64,000 nucleotides of DNA from Euglena gracilis. Lineage: Eukaryota > Euglenida > Euglenophyceae > Euglenales. The notes beneath the pieces were generated by a model, which saw only the letters and a list, made by a program, of their open reading frames with translations, was not told the DNA's origin and searched no databases. A program made the position numbers and the translations under genes. The DNA is taken from the NCBI GenBank assembly GCA_039621445.1, contig CP154954.1, positions 22,518,954 through 22,582,953 on the forward strand, given 5' to 3'. Of the stretch, positions 21,315-31,826 are shown piece after piece (positions within the stretch are counted from its first letter, which is position 1; each line of letters opens with the position of its first letter).

Positions 21315-22559
21315 ACCCGGATCTCCATTTGGTGGCCCTCAGTTTGCAGCTGCAGCCAGAACGCCTGAAGGGGGTCTTAATGCAACACTGTGCTGGGGGA
21401 ATCAACAGTGGGGAGGAGGGGATCAAAAAAAATCAACTATGACGCATTCATATGATTTTTGTTGTTTTAAAATTGTTTCTTTGCTGGTTTGACCTGGGAG
21501 TCGTTGAAGGGCTGAAGAACCCCATCCCGGAGGGCCTAATCAGCACCCCCCCCCCCCCCCGGAAGCTGGCCTCAAGCCACGTATTCACCAACTTGAAAAA
21601 AATGCCCGAATGTCAGCAAAAAAAAATGCAATTCTTGACCTGAAACTTGACCATTTCGCCCAGTATGGCGTGTCTCGTTACTTTCGGAGGCTTGGTGTGT
21701 CTTTAGCACGAGGAAAAACTTCCTTTGTAATGTGCTGGAATGCGTATGAAATTTTTTTCAGAAAGGGAAAAATTTGTTGGTTTAAAAAAATTGATTTTGC
21801 AGAAAATGAAAAATACAAATCTGAGAAAATACATGAAGATGCAGCAGAGTGCGAAAAAAGAAAATTTGAAACATTGAAAATGAAATACTAATATTTGAAA
21901 AATATATTTTCCCCATCTCCAGTGCACAGCGTGGGAAGAAAATCTCTTGCAAACCCGGCTTCTGGCTATGGGGAGTGGGTGGGTCGGACCACCCCTCCCA
22001 AAATCTCGAAAGGAAGGGGGGGTCAGGACAGTCCCCCTTCCACCAATCTCAAAACCCAAAGATGCCTACACATTGGTGAGCACAGCGAAACGGACAAACA
22101 GAGAAATGGCTTGCACAATGGTGGAATTGCAGGGACTGGATTTTGCAAGGGTTTTATCATTGGATGATGATGTCAAAATGTCCAAATGAATTGAAGCGTT
22201 TGTCAAACAGTGAGTTTGCTGTGGTGAATGATTGGAATGGGTCGGCAGCCCCAAACTGAATACATATTTCTTTGAAAGGTTATGAAAGGTTATGCACTCT
22301 GGAACGTTATATCGTGTGCCGGTCATCCTCCCAGAGTTTGCCTCTTGTGCTAAGCTTGCAACCTTGACCCCACTGATACTTTGACTTTGCTGACCCATTT
22401 GCGTTTGGCCTACAAGAGGTTCCTAACGTGCAAACCCCCCAAAATACCCCCCCCCCCGCAGGTTTTCGCATTCGCCCTTGGTCAGGACCAAATACCAGTG
22501 TGGGGGTATTGTAAATTATCAGGAAAATGTTCAAAGTTGTGAACGTTGCGCGGCACTGG

Positions 22560-22700
22560 GTGAGCCATGTACAGCCCAGGTTGGTCCGCCTATTTACAGA
22601 GGCTTGCAGGAGACGCCGCGCCCGGCAGAACGGGTCATCAAATGGCGTCAACACAGACGACAGGGGGAACAAGGAAGACAAGAGCAGACACACAATCTTC
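22560..22700 (-). other. Possible exon, weak
   Basis: The minus strand reads LTPFDDPFCRARRLLQAS ending at a GTAAAT donor, with moderately G/C-biased codons. The plus strand is also open (CERCAALGEPC). It could be a further upstream exon of the minus-strand gene, but support is thin. Confidence 0.2.
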
Positions 22701-23159
22701 CGATCCGGCAGGGTGGCTGGAGTCGCACATAGGCCTCAGCTTAAAGACTCCAGGTGGGCCCACTGGCTGGGAATTTTGGAACAACTCCAGAAAGTCACCA
22801 GATGAGGAAAAAAACCAAGGGGGACCCCAGGAACCCCCCACTCCCCGAGGGGAGGGTCCTGGGGTCCCCCTGACTGGGAAAAAATTCGCTTTGGCGCTGC
22901 GCGCCAATGTGGAAATGAGGGTTTTAACACGGTATTTTGTGGATTTTGTTCCCAAAAATTCGAAAAAGTGCAAAAAAAAACAGACATTTCTGGCAGGTTC
23001 CTTCCAGGTTTTTTGTGTGGCAGGAAAATTTTTCCAGTGCTCTGTGCTGGTCACTTGAAAATTTTCCACAAACTGGGGCTGCTAACAGATCGCCTCTTAG
23101 GGGGGTGGTACACTCAAAATTCCACTGGATGCTTTTGGACTGGCTGCAGTCCAGCCACC

Positions 23160-25455
23160 CCCCCCCCCGCCCCGGAACTGCAAATCCTTAAGCCGATACC
23201 TGGTTGCACAGCAACTGCGGGTCAGCTGAGTCTCGAAATGTCAAAAAATGGGGAAGGTGACCGCCCACGAAAGCGGTTGGGGAGTTGGCCGGGGCGGTTG
23301 GTACCGGCTGGAAGGGTTTGATGGGGAAATTAGCAAAACCCTTCTGGCAAACCGGAAACATCCCCCTGTTGGAGGTTTTTTTGGGCCTGGGTTTTTGGTT
23401 CCGGACCCACCCACCCACCCTCCGGAAGGGAGGGGTGCTTGGGGGGATGCTTTTGGGACGTCAATCACTTCCTCCCCCCCCCCCTGGTCGGTCAGTCACT
23501 CTTGCCACATGGCCAAAAATGGCCAAAAATCAAAGGATTTTGGCCAAAAATTCAAATAATTATAATTTCGGCGCCAGGGGAGCACTTCTGGACAATCCTG
23601 GCCGACCTCACCCCCAGCCCGGCGGGGGGGGGGGGGCTCTGGAGCTAAAAAACCAATCGAACCCCTCGGGGGTGGGGTGGGACACACCTTAAGCAGTGGT
23701 ATGCCCCCACCCCTGTGTCCAACCAACACTTAGGTGGCAAAGTGTGGTCCGAATAGACACGGAGTATCTTTGAAATGACCGCACAAGAGTCCCACCCACC
23801 CTGCCCCGCCCACTGGTTTGGGACAGGATGGCTGCGCCGTCCCCGAACGGCCAACCAACGTCCCGCTGCGGTGGCGGTGCCCCCTTGTCACTGGGGTGGG
23901 AACGTCGACGGGGGGGCCCTGAGAGGGCGGAGGCGAGGCCATCGCAGGGCCCGAGGGAAACGGTAACTGAAAGGCTCCTGGCGGGGTGGGGGACATGGCG
24001 GTGGCCGGCCAGCCGGTCGGGTTCAAACTTCATTCACTTTCCGTTGAAAAGCCCGTCCGGGACACTGTCAGGACTCGACAACCTGCGATGATAGAGAGTT
24101 GCCAAGGTCTAGAACAGAAGTGACCGTTTCCTGGGGGGCGGGGGGGGGGGGCTCAGCAGCCAGCGTGGCCCGGGGGGGGGGGGGGGGACCCCCCGGCGCT
24201 TGGTCCGGCCATGATTGAAGGTTAGTCCAGGGGCCAAGTTTGCATGTTCAGAATGCATGTTGGCGACCATGTGCAAAGGGCCGAAGGCCAACTGTAGGGG
24301 GGGACACCAAATTTGCATGGAAGGATGAGGGGCCAAGTACCCGGGGAGGGGGTAAACCCCCCCAAAAAATAATACCCCCCGGGTATTATTATTAATTATT
24401 TTTCGCCCGAAGTCCCAGCCCGAGGGGGGAAGGGTATTATTTGGGGATATTTCCCAAATATTCCCGAAATTTTTCAAAGTCCCGTAAGACCCAAAATAGC
24501 ACCCAAAACCCCCCTTTGGGGTCATTTTTTTTTGTACTTTCTCATAAAATTTAGCATTTTTGGAGGCCAGATGATTCAGAAAAATCGATTTTTCCGTAAT
24601 TTGTTGTCAGAGATTGTTATCTTTAATTCAAATTAATTCAAAGATATTCCGTCTATTCGGACCACACTTTGCCACTTAAGTGTTGGTCGGACCTTTGATT
24701 TTTGGCCATTTTCGGCCATGTGGCAAGAGTGACTGACCGACCGGGGGGGGGGGGAGGAAGTGACTGGCTGGCTTTTGAAAGTGGAAAATGCCCCCCCCCC
24801 CCTGGGGTAAGAACAGAGCATACTGCCCATCACCCCCCACCAAAGCAGTATCCAGAGACAATCAACACAGGGGTGAGACTCGACACTGTGAGGACACGGC
24901 TTCTCTTATTCAGCCTTTGAAACTCCATACCCCAAGATGGTTCCCCCAACGTTGACAGGCACAGGGGGCAGATATTTTTTTAAAGCTTTCGTGACCCGGG
25001 GTGGGTGGGTGGGTGGTGGGTCCCAGCCGAGTCCCCCCCCCCTGGTGGGGGGTCGGCCAAGTGGATACCCTGCCGAAGGCAGGGTCTTCCTCTATTTTCG
25101 GCGCAAAGCACCGAAAAATTTTAGACCCAAAATTTGACCCAAAGCGTCCCAAAAGCATCCCTCCAAGCGCCTCCCTCCCCAGACCCCCGGAGGGTGGGTG
25201 GGTGGGTCCGGAACCAAAAACCCAGGTCCAAAAAAAAACCTCCAACAGGGGGATGTTTCCCGTTTGCCAGAAGGGTTTTGATGGGGAATTTCCCCATCAA
25301 ACCCTGCCAGCCGGTACCAACCGCCCCGGCCAACTCCCCAGCCGCTTTCGTGGGCGGTCACCTTCCCCATTTTTTTTGACATTTCGAGACTCAGCTGACC
25401 CGCAGTTGCTGTGCAACCAGGTATCGGCTTAAGGATTTGCAGTTCCGGGGCGGGG
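23160..25455. repeat. Large compound foldback
   Basis: The left arm 23160-23470 reappears inverted at about 25150-25455 with few differences; shared words include CGAAATGTCAAAAAATGGGG, AGCGGTTGGGGAGTTGGCCG and CCGGACCCACCCACCCACCC. The left segment 23465-23540 reappears inverted at 24685-24765, and 23720-23770 at 24648-24690. The order is as expected for one hairpin with insertions in each arm. The terminal loop holds the GC-rich block at 23.8-24.0 kb. Confidence 0.7.
23800..24030. other. GC-rich exon-like block inside the loop of a foldback
   Basis: This GC-rich block lies in the loop of the large inverted repeat spanning 23.16-25.46 kb. On the minus strand an acceptor-like ggagcctttcag at about 23968 precedes a frame containing MASPPPSQGPPVDVPTPVT. 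On the plus strand a Gly/Arg-rich frame is open too. It may be a genuine exon spanned by mobile DNA or GC-rich filler carried by the element. Confidence 0.25.
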
Positions 25456-25654
25456 GGGGGGCGAGACTTGGTCTGAATTCAATTTTTCAGGTCAAAATCC
25501 GGGTCGTCGGCCCAAGATTGGGGGGGGGGGGTATTAATTCATTAATTCAGTGGCCGAAGTCGGACCCCATGGGGGGGGGGCATCATTTGGGGGGGGGTAT
25601 TATTTGGGGGGTATTATTGGGGGGGGGGGGTATTATTTGGGGGGAGGGTTTACC
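24351..25654. mobile_element. GGTAAACCC-ended element, overlapping the foldback
   Basis: Ends GGTAAACCCCCCCAAAAAAT (24351) and the complement of GGGTATTATTTGGGGGGAGG...GGTTTACC (to 25654). Between them lie tracts of GGGTATTATT repeats and the right arm of the foldback, so elements are nested here. Same end type as 49337-49814. Confidence 0.5.
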
Positions 25655-26059
25655 CAAGCCCCTTCCACGATGGAAGCCCTTGTCTCTCAAACTGCAGCCA
25701 CCCACCCCAAAGCCGAAAAACCCTGACGAAGGTTACAAAAAAAGGGGGACAGCCGCATGGGGAGCCAACAGATCCACCTTCCACTTCCACTAACAAAAAA
25801 ACCAGTCACCCACTTCCACCCCCCCAGGGTCGGTCTAGCCACACACGGCCGACAATGACTCAAAATCCATGCGGTTTGGCCAAAGCCCCCACCCACAAAA
25901 CTTCAAGTTCAAAAATTTCCCTTCGGTGCAGGGTGGCCACTTTTGGTCAATCCTGACCGACCTACCTCCCCCCCGGGGGGGGGGGGGTTCCAAAAGCCAG
26001 TCAATCACGAAAAAAAACACTCGGCTACCCATCCCCAGGAGGGGTCAGACACACTTTTT

Positions 26060-26285
26060 GCAACGGTATGGTTTCGGGTTCGGGTGCAGATGTGGGTGCG
26101 GGTTTGGGAAGGAGTTCAGCCAAGGGATCGAGTACAAGTTTGGGCACGGGTTCAGGAACAGGTTTGCGTGCAGGTTCATGTAAGGGTTTGGGTACAGGTT
26201 CAGGAACGGGATTGGGTCCAGGTTCAGGTATGGGTTCGGGTTCGGGTTTGGGTACAGGTTCGGGTACAAGTTCGAGCACCTGGAA
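26060..26285. repeat. Degenerate GGTTYG / GGTACA minisatellite
   Basis: About 35 imperfect hexamer units of the type GGTTCG, GGTACA, GGTTTG. The 6-bp period keeps all frames open and produces Pro-Glu/Pro-Lys dipeptides on the minus strand. I see no splice sites or start and treat it as a satellite. Confidence 0.65.
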
Positions 26286-26809
26286 AAACCAGGAGGATGG
26301 GTGTGAAGCAAGACAAAGATTGGTAGGTGGCACTAGAGACGGCACACCCAGCATAGGTTCTGGAGATTTCGGACTTATCTGCTGAAACATTGTTTTCATC
26401 AACAAGGTTGAGCAATCATCACAATCAGAGCGGGGGGATTATTATTATTATTAGCATTGACCACCGGAGCCGGGGGGATTCAAAATATCTCAATTTTCAT
26501 CATTCTTGGGCCTGAAAATGGGTTTTTGGCAACTTTTCAGGGACTTTAATACCATCCCAGGTGCTTCGTGCCATCAGCGGGGGGGGGGGTCTTAAATTTG
26601 GGAGGGGGGTTGTATTTCTTGATTTTGCTCAACAGGCCTAGGCGAGTTTTATCATTATTTAGCATTTTAGCATTCATATGTTGCATATTTTAATTGTTTG
26701 CATAATTTTTATTGCAAAAAAGCAAAAAAAAAAAAACTCAGCAAAACTGAAAATTTTTCAAAGAAAATGCTTTTTAAGCAAAAAAAAATTCAAAAAGAAA
26801 GATTGTGTT

Positions 26810-27152
26810 CAGGCTGCTTTTTACCAACCCCGGGGGGGAGGGGGGTCCGGAGTGCCTGTGAGCGCCTGCCCAGGCAGGCACTACCCCCCCCCCGGGGGGG
26901 TCGGATTTGGCCTGTGGCCCAGGCACATTCCTTTGAAAATAGGCCATTTTTGGCTCCCCGGCGCCTTCGGCGCCGAGTCTATGCTAGGGCACTTTTGGTC
27001 GTGTGCCCAACCCCTCCGGGGGGGGGGGGGTTGGGCACACGACCAAAAGTGCCCTAGCACTAGGGTCGGATTTGGAGTGCCTTGGGGTGCCTGCCCAGGC
27101 AGGCACCCCCCCCCCCCGGGGTGGGGTCGGCACCCGACTAAAATACAGCCTG
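26810..27152. mobile_element. hAT-like MITE, CAGGCTG family, exact 8-bp target duplication
   Basis: Begins CAGGCTGCTTTTTACCAACC and ends GACTAAAATACAGCCTG. It is flanked on both sides by ATTGTGTT (26802-26809 and 27153-27160), an exact 8-bp duplication, as made by hAT transposases. Inside are the CCGGCGCCTTCGGCGCCG hairpin (about 26960) and a second perfect hairpin with 31-bp arms (26984-27014 and 27027-27057). Confidence 0.85.
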
Positions 27153-28694
27153 ATTGTGTTTTGCTTTATATTGTTTTGTTTAAATTTTGGAAACGTGCGG
27201 GATCAAAATGAATATGCAATTTTATTGTTGGCCAAGAAAACACAAAGAATCAACAAAAAATTTGGTCTCGGGGGAAAATGATGCCCAAACAGGGCACTTT
27301 TTTAAGTGCACGGAATTTGTTGGACTTAAAAGAAATACCCAGAAGAAATCGAAAAATCGCCAGAAAACACACACAAACAAACAAAAACACGCAAAAGGCG
27401 AATTTCTTCAAATTCGCGGTTTAATAAAAAAAACACAAAAAAAACAAAAAAAATTCCCCTTGCAAAGGGGCGGGGTAAGAGGTATGGTTACAAGGAGTGC
27501 AAACTGTGCACATGGGCAGGTGAATGACCGCACATTGTGCACACTGCAGGTTTTTTCTTGCACATAAACGAGGAAAAAATAAAAGGCCGCACACAAGCAC
27601 AGAAATTATGCAAAGATCCTTCAGAGTGTAATTTCTGCCATAAAAAACAACAACAATACACTTCTCTCCAAAAATACTCTTCTCGTGTGAGAAAATGACG
27701 CAGCCCAGATGCAAGGTGTGTGTAACAAGAAAAGAAATAGAATTACAAGATGGATGGGCGGCCCCGCGCCTTGCACTTGGCGATGGAATGAAAGCTTAAA
27801 CAACCTTCACAACAGGTTTATGTTAGAGGGGGCGACAGAGCATATCTGCTGAGCACGGCTGCAGGTCCAGCCTTGATGAGTGAACTCCTTCGGCATGAAC
27901 CCCATATTATTTGGATTGCATTGTAAGCTTTTTAGAAGAGAATTTCCATTCCATGGAATTTTCAATTGCATGGAGGATTATGAACACTGGAATGTTTCAC
28001 TCAATATGCTGAACTCCAAAATACAGTACCAGAAGCAGGGCAGTCCTTAAGCAACAAAAAAAACCCTTCCCAACACATTCAATGAAAAATTCACAGGAAA
28101 AAGTACCCCAAAAGGTGATTCTGGAATCCTCGTGTTTGGCCTCATATCTAGAACCCGATCGGGGGTTCTCATTGCGTTCCCCGGGGTAGCTACTTTGATG
28201 TGCCGGCCGGATTAGGGCCTACGGGTGTGAAAAACATGCGGATGTCAAAAAACTATCCAGATATCGACCGTTTTGGAGGGGTAGAAGAGGGCCCCAAATG
28301 GCAGTACAACCTGTTCCCCCTTAAATATGGCCCCATGGGAAACCGTGATTTGGGGTTCGACTATTAATTTTCATCTACATTCGATTCCCAGACCGGCTGT
28401 TGGTCAGCCCTTAGGCCAAAGGGTGGTTCTTCAGTTCTTAAAGTGGTTGAAATGCGAGAAGGATGCCTGCATAGCTTGCAGAATATGCTGAAATTATGGT
28501 GCTTGTCAGGTAACAAACTGTACAGATGTTTATGCTTTAGAATAACAATATGAATTGGCCGCAGCAGAAAAGCAATAAAACGCAATCAAATAACAGAAAC
28601 AGCCACATTGAGCTAAACTGACAACTGTGGCTCAACACTTTACATGGAACACATCTGCCCTGGTCAGTTGTTTAAAGAATATCCCCAACATTTT

Positions 28695-28950
28695 GGTGAC
28701 CCCTCAGGGGGTGCCCCCCCCCCTGGGCGCATGGCCCGGGCCATGATTGAAGGAATGGCCGGGGGCCAACCTTAGGGTGTCAAGTTTGCATGTCAAGGAT
28801 TTCGGCGGGCCATACACAAAATAAGCCAAAACCCTTAAAGATGGGGACCAAGGTCGCAGGTTAAAGCCGAAGACAACTTCAGGGGGGGGCAAGTTTCCAT
28901 TCAAGGGAGGAGGGGGGCCAAACGCCCGGGGGGATGGCAAGCGCCTGGGG
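28695..28950. repeat. Dispersed repeat, GGGCCATGATTGAAGG type
   Basis: Contains GGCCATGATTGAAGG, GGGGGCCAACCTTAGGGTG and GTTAAAGCCGAAGACAACTTC, shared with 20565-20850; GGCCATGATTGAAGG is also found at about 24208. No coding. Confidence 0.5.
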
Positions 28951-28955
28951 AGGTA

Positions 28956-29139
28956 CCTCCCCCCCCTTGTCGTTGACACGCCAATGTTCCAGGAGAGTGC
29001 CGTTGACACGGGGGGGGGGGGGGGGGGTGTCAACGACACGCCATGTCAATGTCACTGTGATTCAAAAGGTAGTGTTCCAGAAAAGTGTCGTTGACATGGG
29101 TGTGTGTGTCAACGACACGCCGTGTCAAGGGGGGGGAGG
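28956..29139. mobile_element. TA-flanked C-tract MITE with GTCGTTGACAC repeats
   Basis: TA at 28954-28955 and 29140-29141 borders inverted ends CCTCCCCCCCCTTGTCGTTG and the complement. Internal GTCGTTGACA / TGTCAACGAC words form further small hairpins. The outer CCTCCCCCCC-TTGTC is shared with the 51513-52505 element. Confidence 0.65.
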
Positions 29140-29174
29140 TACTTTCCCACTCACATACCCACATTTGTTGAAAC

Positions 29175-29445
29175 CAGGTTTTTTTAAGACCGGGGGGAAG
29201 GGAGGTCCCCCCCACCCTCTGGGGGGGGGGGGCCCGCCCCAAGAGGGGGGTCCCGGGTGACCCAACCCACTTTTCCCCGAAAAGGCCAAAAGATCGCGAA
29301 AAATGCCAAAATAGCACCTTTTCAAAAAATTTCGGCGCCTTCGGCACCGAAAAGTATCCCACGGCCCCTGGGGGACCCCGGGGGGGGGGGGGGGGGGTCG
29401 GCTGGACCCCCCCCCGGGGTTCCACGACAAAAAAAATATCCCCTG
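29175..29445. mobile_element. hAT-like MITE, TTTTAAGACC family, exact 8-bp target duplication
   Basis: Begins CAGGTTTTTTTAAGACCGGG, ends AAAAAAAATATCCCCTG, and is flanked by GTTGAAAC on both sides (29167-29174 and 29446-29453). The core reads AAAATGCCAAAATAGCACC, then TTTCGGCGCCTTCGGCACCG, almost the same as in the copies at 41.5, 45.2 and 62.0 kb. Confidence 0.85.
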
Positions 29446-29708
29446 GTTGAAACCCACCCATGCACCCCCCTCCCCGGTCGACCCACCCACCCAACCACTG
29501 AAAACCTGCCCAAAAACCGACCGAAAATTTTTATATTTTTTAATTTTGTTTTTTTTTAAATGGCAGGCCTTCAGCCAGGTTGGACAGAGGGTCAAACGCC
29601 CCAAAATACACACCCACTGAGGTCAAACAATACTAGATCACCTGAGAGGAGGCTTAATAACCCCCCCTCCACACACACATATATATGCATATATATACAC
29701 ATATATAC

Positions 29709-29709
<1 letters not shown>

Positions 29710-29739
<30 letters not shown>

Positions 29740-30012
29740 TGTATGTATGTATGTATGTATGTATGTATGTATGTATGTATGTATGTATGTATGTATGTAT
29801 GTATGTATGTATGTATGTATGTATGTATGTATGTATGTATGTATGTATGTATGTATGTATGTATGTATGTATGTATGTATGTATGTATGTATGTATGTAT
29901 GTATGTATGTATGTATGTATGTATGTATGTATGTATGTATGTATGTATGTATGTATGTATGTATGTATGTATGTATGTATGTATGTATGTATGTATGTAT
30001 GTATGTATGTAC
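29710..30012. repeat. (GTAT)n microsatellite, about 300 bp
   Basis: About 75 perfect GTAT units, with a CATATATA border on both sides. Frames of Met-Tyr-Val-Cys and Tyr-Ile-His-Thr across it are artefacts. Confidence 0.97.
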
Positions 30013-30371
30013 ATATATAAACCCCCCCAAATACAACCCCCCAAATATAAACCCCCCCTGAGGAACTTGAAATCCCGCCCGAATATAAAACCCCCCTCCG
30101 GCGCAAAGGCGCCGGAAGGAAAAAAATTCGACAAAATATCTCCTAAAATTGTGATTTTTGGCAGATATGGGAGCAATTTTTACCAAAAGCGTGTGAAAAC
30201 TGCTCCTTCGGCCGAAAATTTTGACCCCCAAGGGTGGGCGTATTTGTGATTTTAGACCGAAAAAGTGACGACTGGATTGTTTTTCAAACTGAATATAACC
30301 CCCCCCCCCAATATAAAACCCCCTGGGGGTCTTGAAATATAAAACCGGGGGTTTTATATTTGGGGGGTTAC
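30012..30371. repeat. AAATATAAACCCCCC family, copy 1
   Basis: Runs of ATATAAACCCCCCC at the left and the inverted TTTTATATTTGGGGGG at the right, with CCGGCGCAAAGGCGCCGG near 30097 and TTTTTACCAAAAGCGTGTGA within. Copy 2 at 30759-31170 follows the same order. Confidence 0.65.
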
Positions 30372-30758
30372 CAATAGTTTTATCTATTGAGGAGGATGGA
30401 TGGCTGTTCACAAAGGAAGTGGGGTTTCAATATTTTTTAAAAAAATTAAACGCAACCATGAATCCCTTTGTGAATAACTTCATTCATGTTCCAGTTGCGC
30501 GACTGCATAATCACAAATAGCTTCTCAGCCGCTTTGGCACGTCCGACTGCCGGAGGCACTGGTTTACACTTTAGACCAGGGCGCCGTGTAACGAAGTCAG
30601 AGGGGAGTCCAGTTTCGACGGGGTGAAACCAATGGGGTGGCTGGGGTAAAAGAAGGTGGCTGACTGCTGAGCCCCGGACAAAAACAATAACTCAGTTAGG
30701 CAAAAAAAAAGAATCTTGGTGATTGAGGGTCCAAAGGTCACAAAAAAAAACTCAACCC

Positions 30759-31170
30759 CCCCCAAATATAACCCCCCCCCCAAATACAAACCCCCCCCCA
30801 AATATAAAACCCCCCCTGAGGACCTTGAAATCCCGCCCAAATATAAACCCCCCCCTCCGGCGCGAAGTGCCGGAAGGAAAATTTTTTGACAAAATATCTC
30901 CCAAAATTGTCATTTTTGGCAGATTTGGGAACAATTTTTACCAAAAACATGTGAAAATTGCTCCTTCGCCCGAAAAATGAAGTTTTTGGACCCCCAAGGG
31001 TGGGCGTATTTGTAATTTTGGACCAAAAAAGTGTCTACTGGAGCCCACCGGGAAGTTGATTTTTCCGACCGAATATAACCCCCCCCCAAATATAAAACCC
31101 CCCCTCGGGGTCTTGAAATTTCCGCCCAATTATAAACCGGGGGGGTTTTATATTTGGGGGGGGGGTTTAG
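30759..31170. repeat. AAATATAAACCCCCC family, copy 2
   Basis: Same order of blocks as copy 1: CCTTGAAATCCCGCCCAAAT, a CCGGCGCGAAGTGCCGG hairpin, TTTTTACCAAAAACATGTGA, CCCCCAAGGGTGGGCGTATT, then an inverted GGTTTTATATTTGGGGG end. The two copies flank a 390-bp stretch without recognisable genes. Confidence 0.65.
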
Positions 31171-31793
31171 GCCAAAATAGGTCGAAAATTGGTGCAACCC
31201 AGTTTACAGAAAAGATCTCAAAATGGTGGAATTCATTGATTTTTTGCTGATTCTTTGGGAGTCAGACCCGGTAATGGAACAGGTACAGGAACCCAGGCAT
31301 CCAGGCATCAGAAAACACCTACAGATCCACGGATCTCCTTTCTACATAGTGGCGCAAATCAAAACCAGAAAACGCGCAAAAGGTTCCCGCTTATGCAGTT
31401 ACCTATTAACCGTTTCGGCTTCAGGGTGTGAAAATGTCCACTGTGTAAAAGGGGGCTGGCAGGTTTCCTGTCAAAGCATCCCATCCATCCAGTTTGGGTG
31501 TGCACGCGAGGTAGGTTATGTGCATTCGCAGAAAATTCATGGGACAAAAAATAATAAATATTCTTTGGTGTAAAATATCTTTCGCTTGATTTCTTAGATC
31601 CCCTCTCGCACTCCATCTCGTACTTTCACGTTGTTGGCTTGTTCATTTGCCCGTAAAATGGGATCAGGATGTGGTCTGGTTCCCCAGGATTGCAGGAGGA
31701 AATGCAAACACATTGAAAATTAGGGTGCCTAGAGAGGTGTCTCCACAGCGTGCAACGCACGTACACCTGGCAATGTGTGTGTGTGTGCGTGTG

Positions 31794-31826
<33 letters not shown>

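Noticed and set aside
26025-26405. Pro-Glu/Pro-Lys repeat protein on the minus strand
   Set aside because: A hexamer minisatellite keeps all frames open; no start, stop or splice evidence.
29560-30249. Long frames rich in Met-Tyr-Val-Cys and Tyr-Ile-His-Thr
   Set aside because: Products of the (GTAT)n microsatellite, open in every frame; the same applies to 54041-54350.
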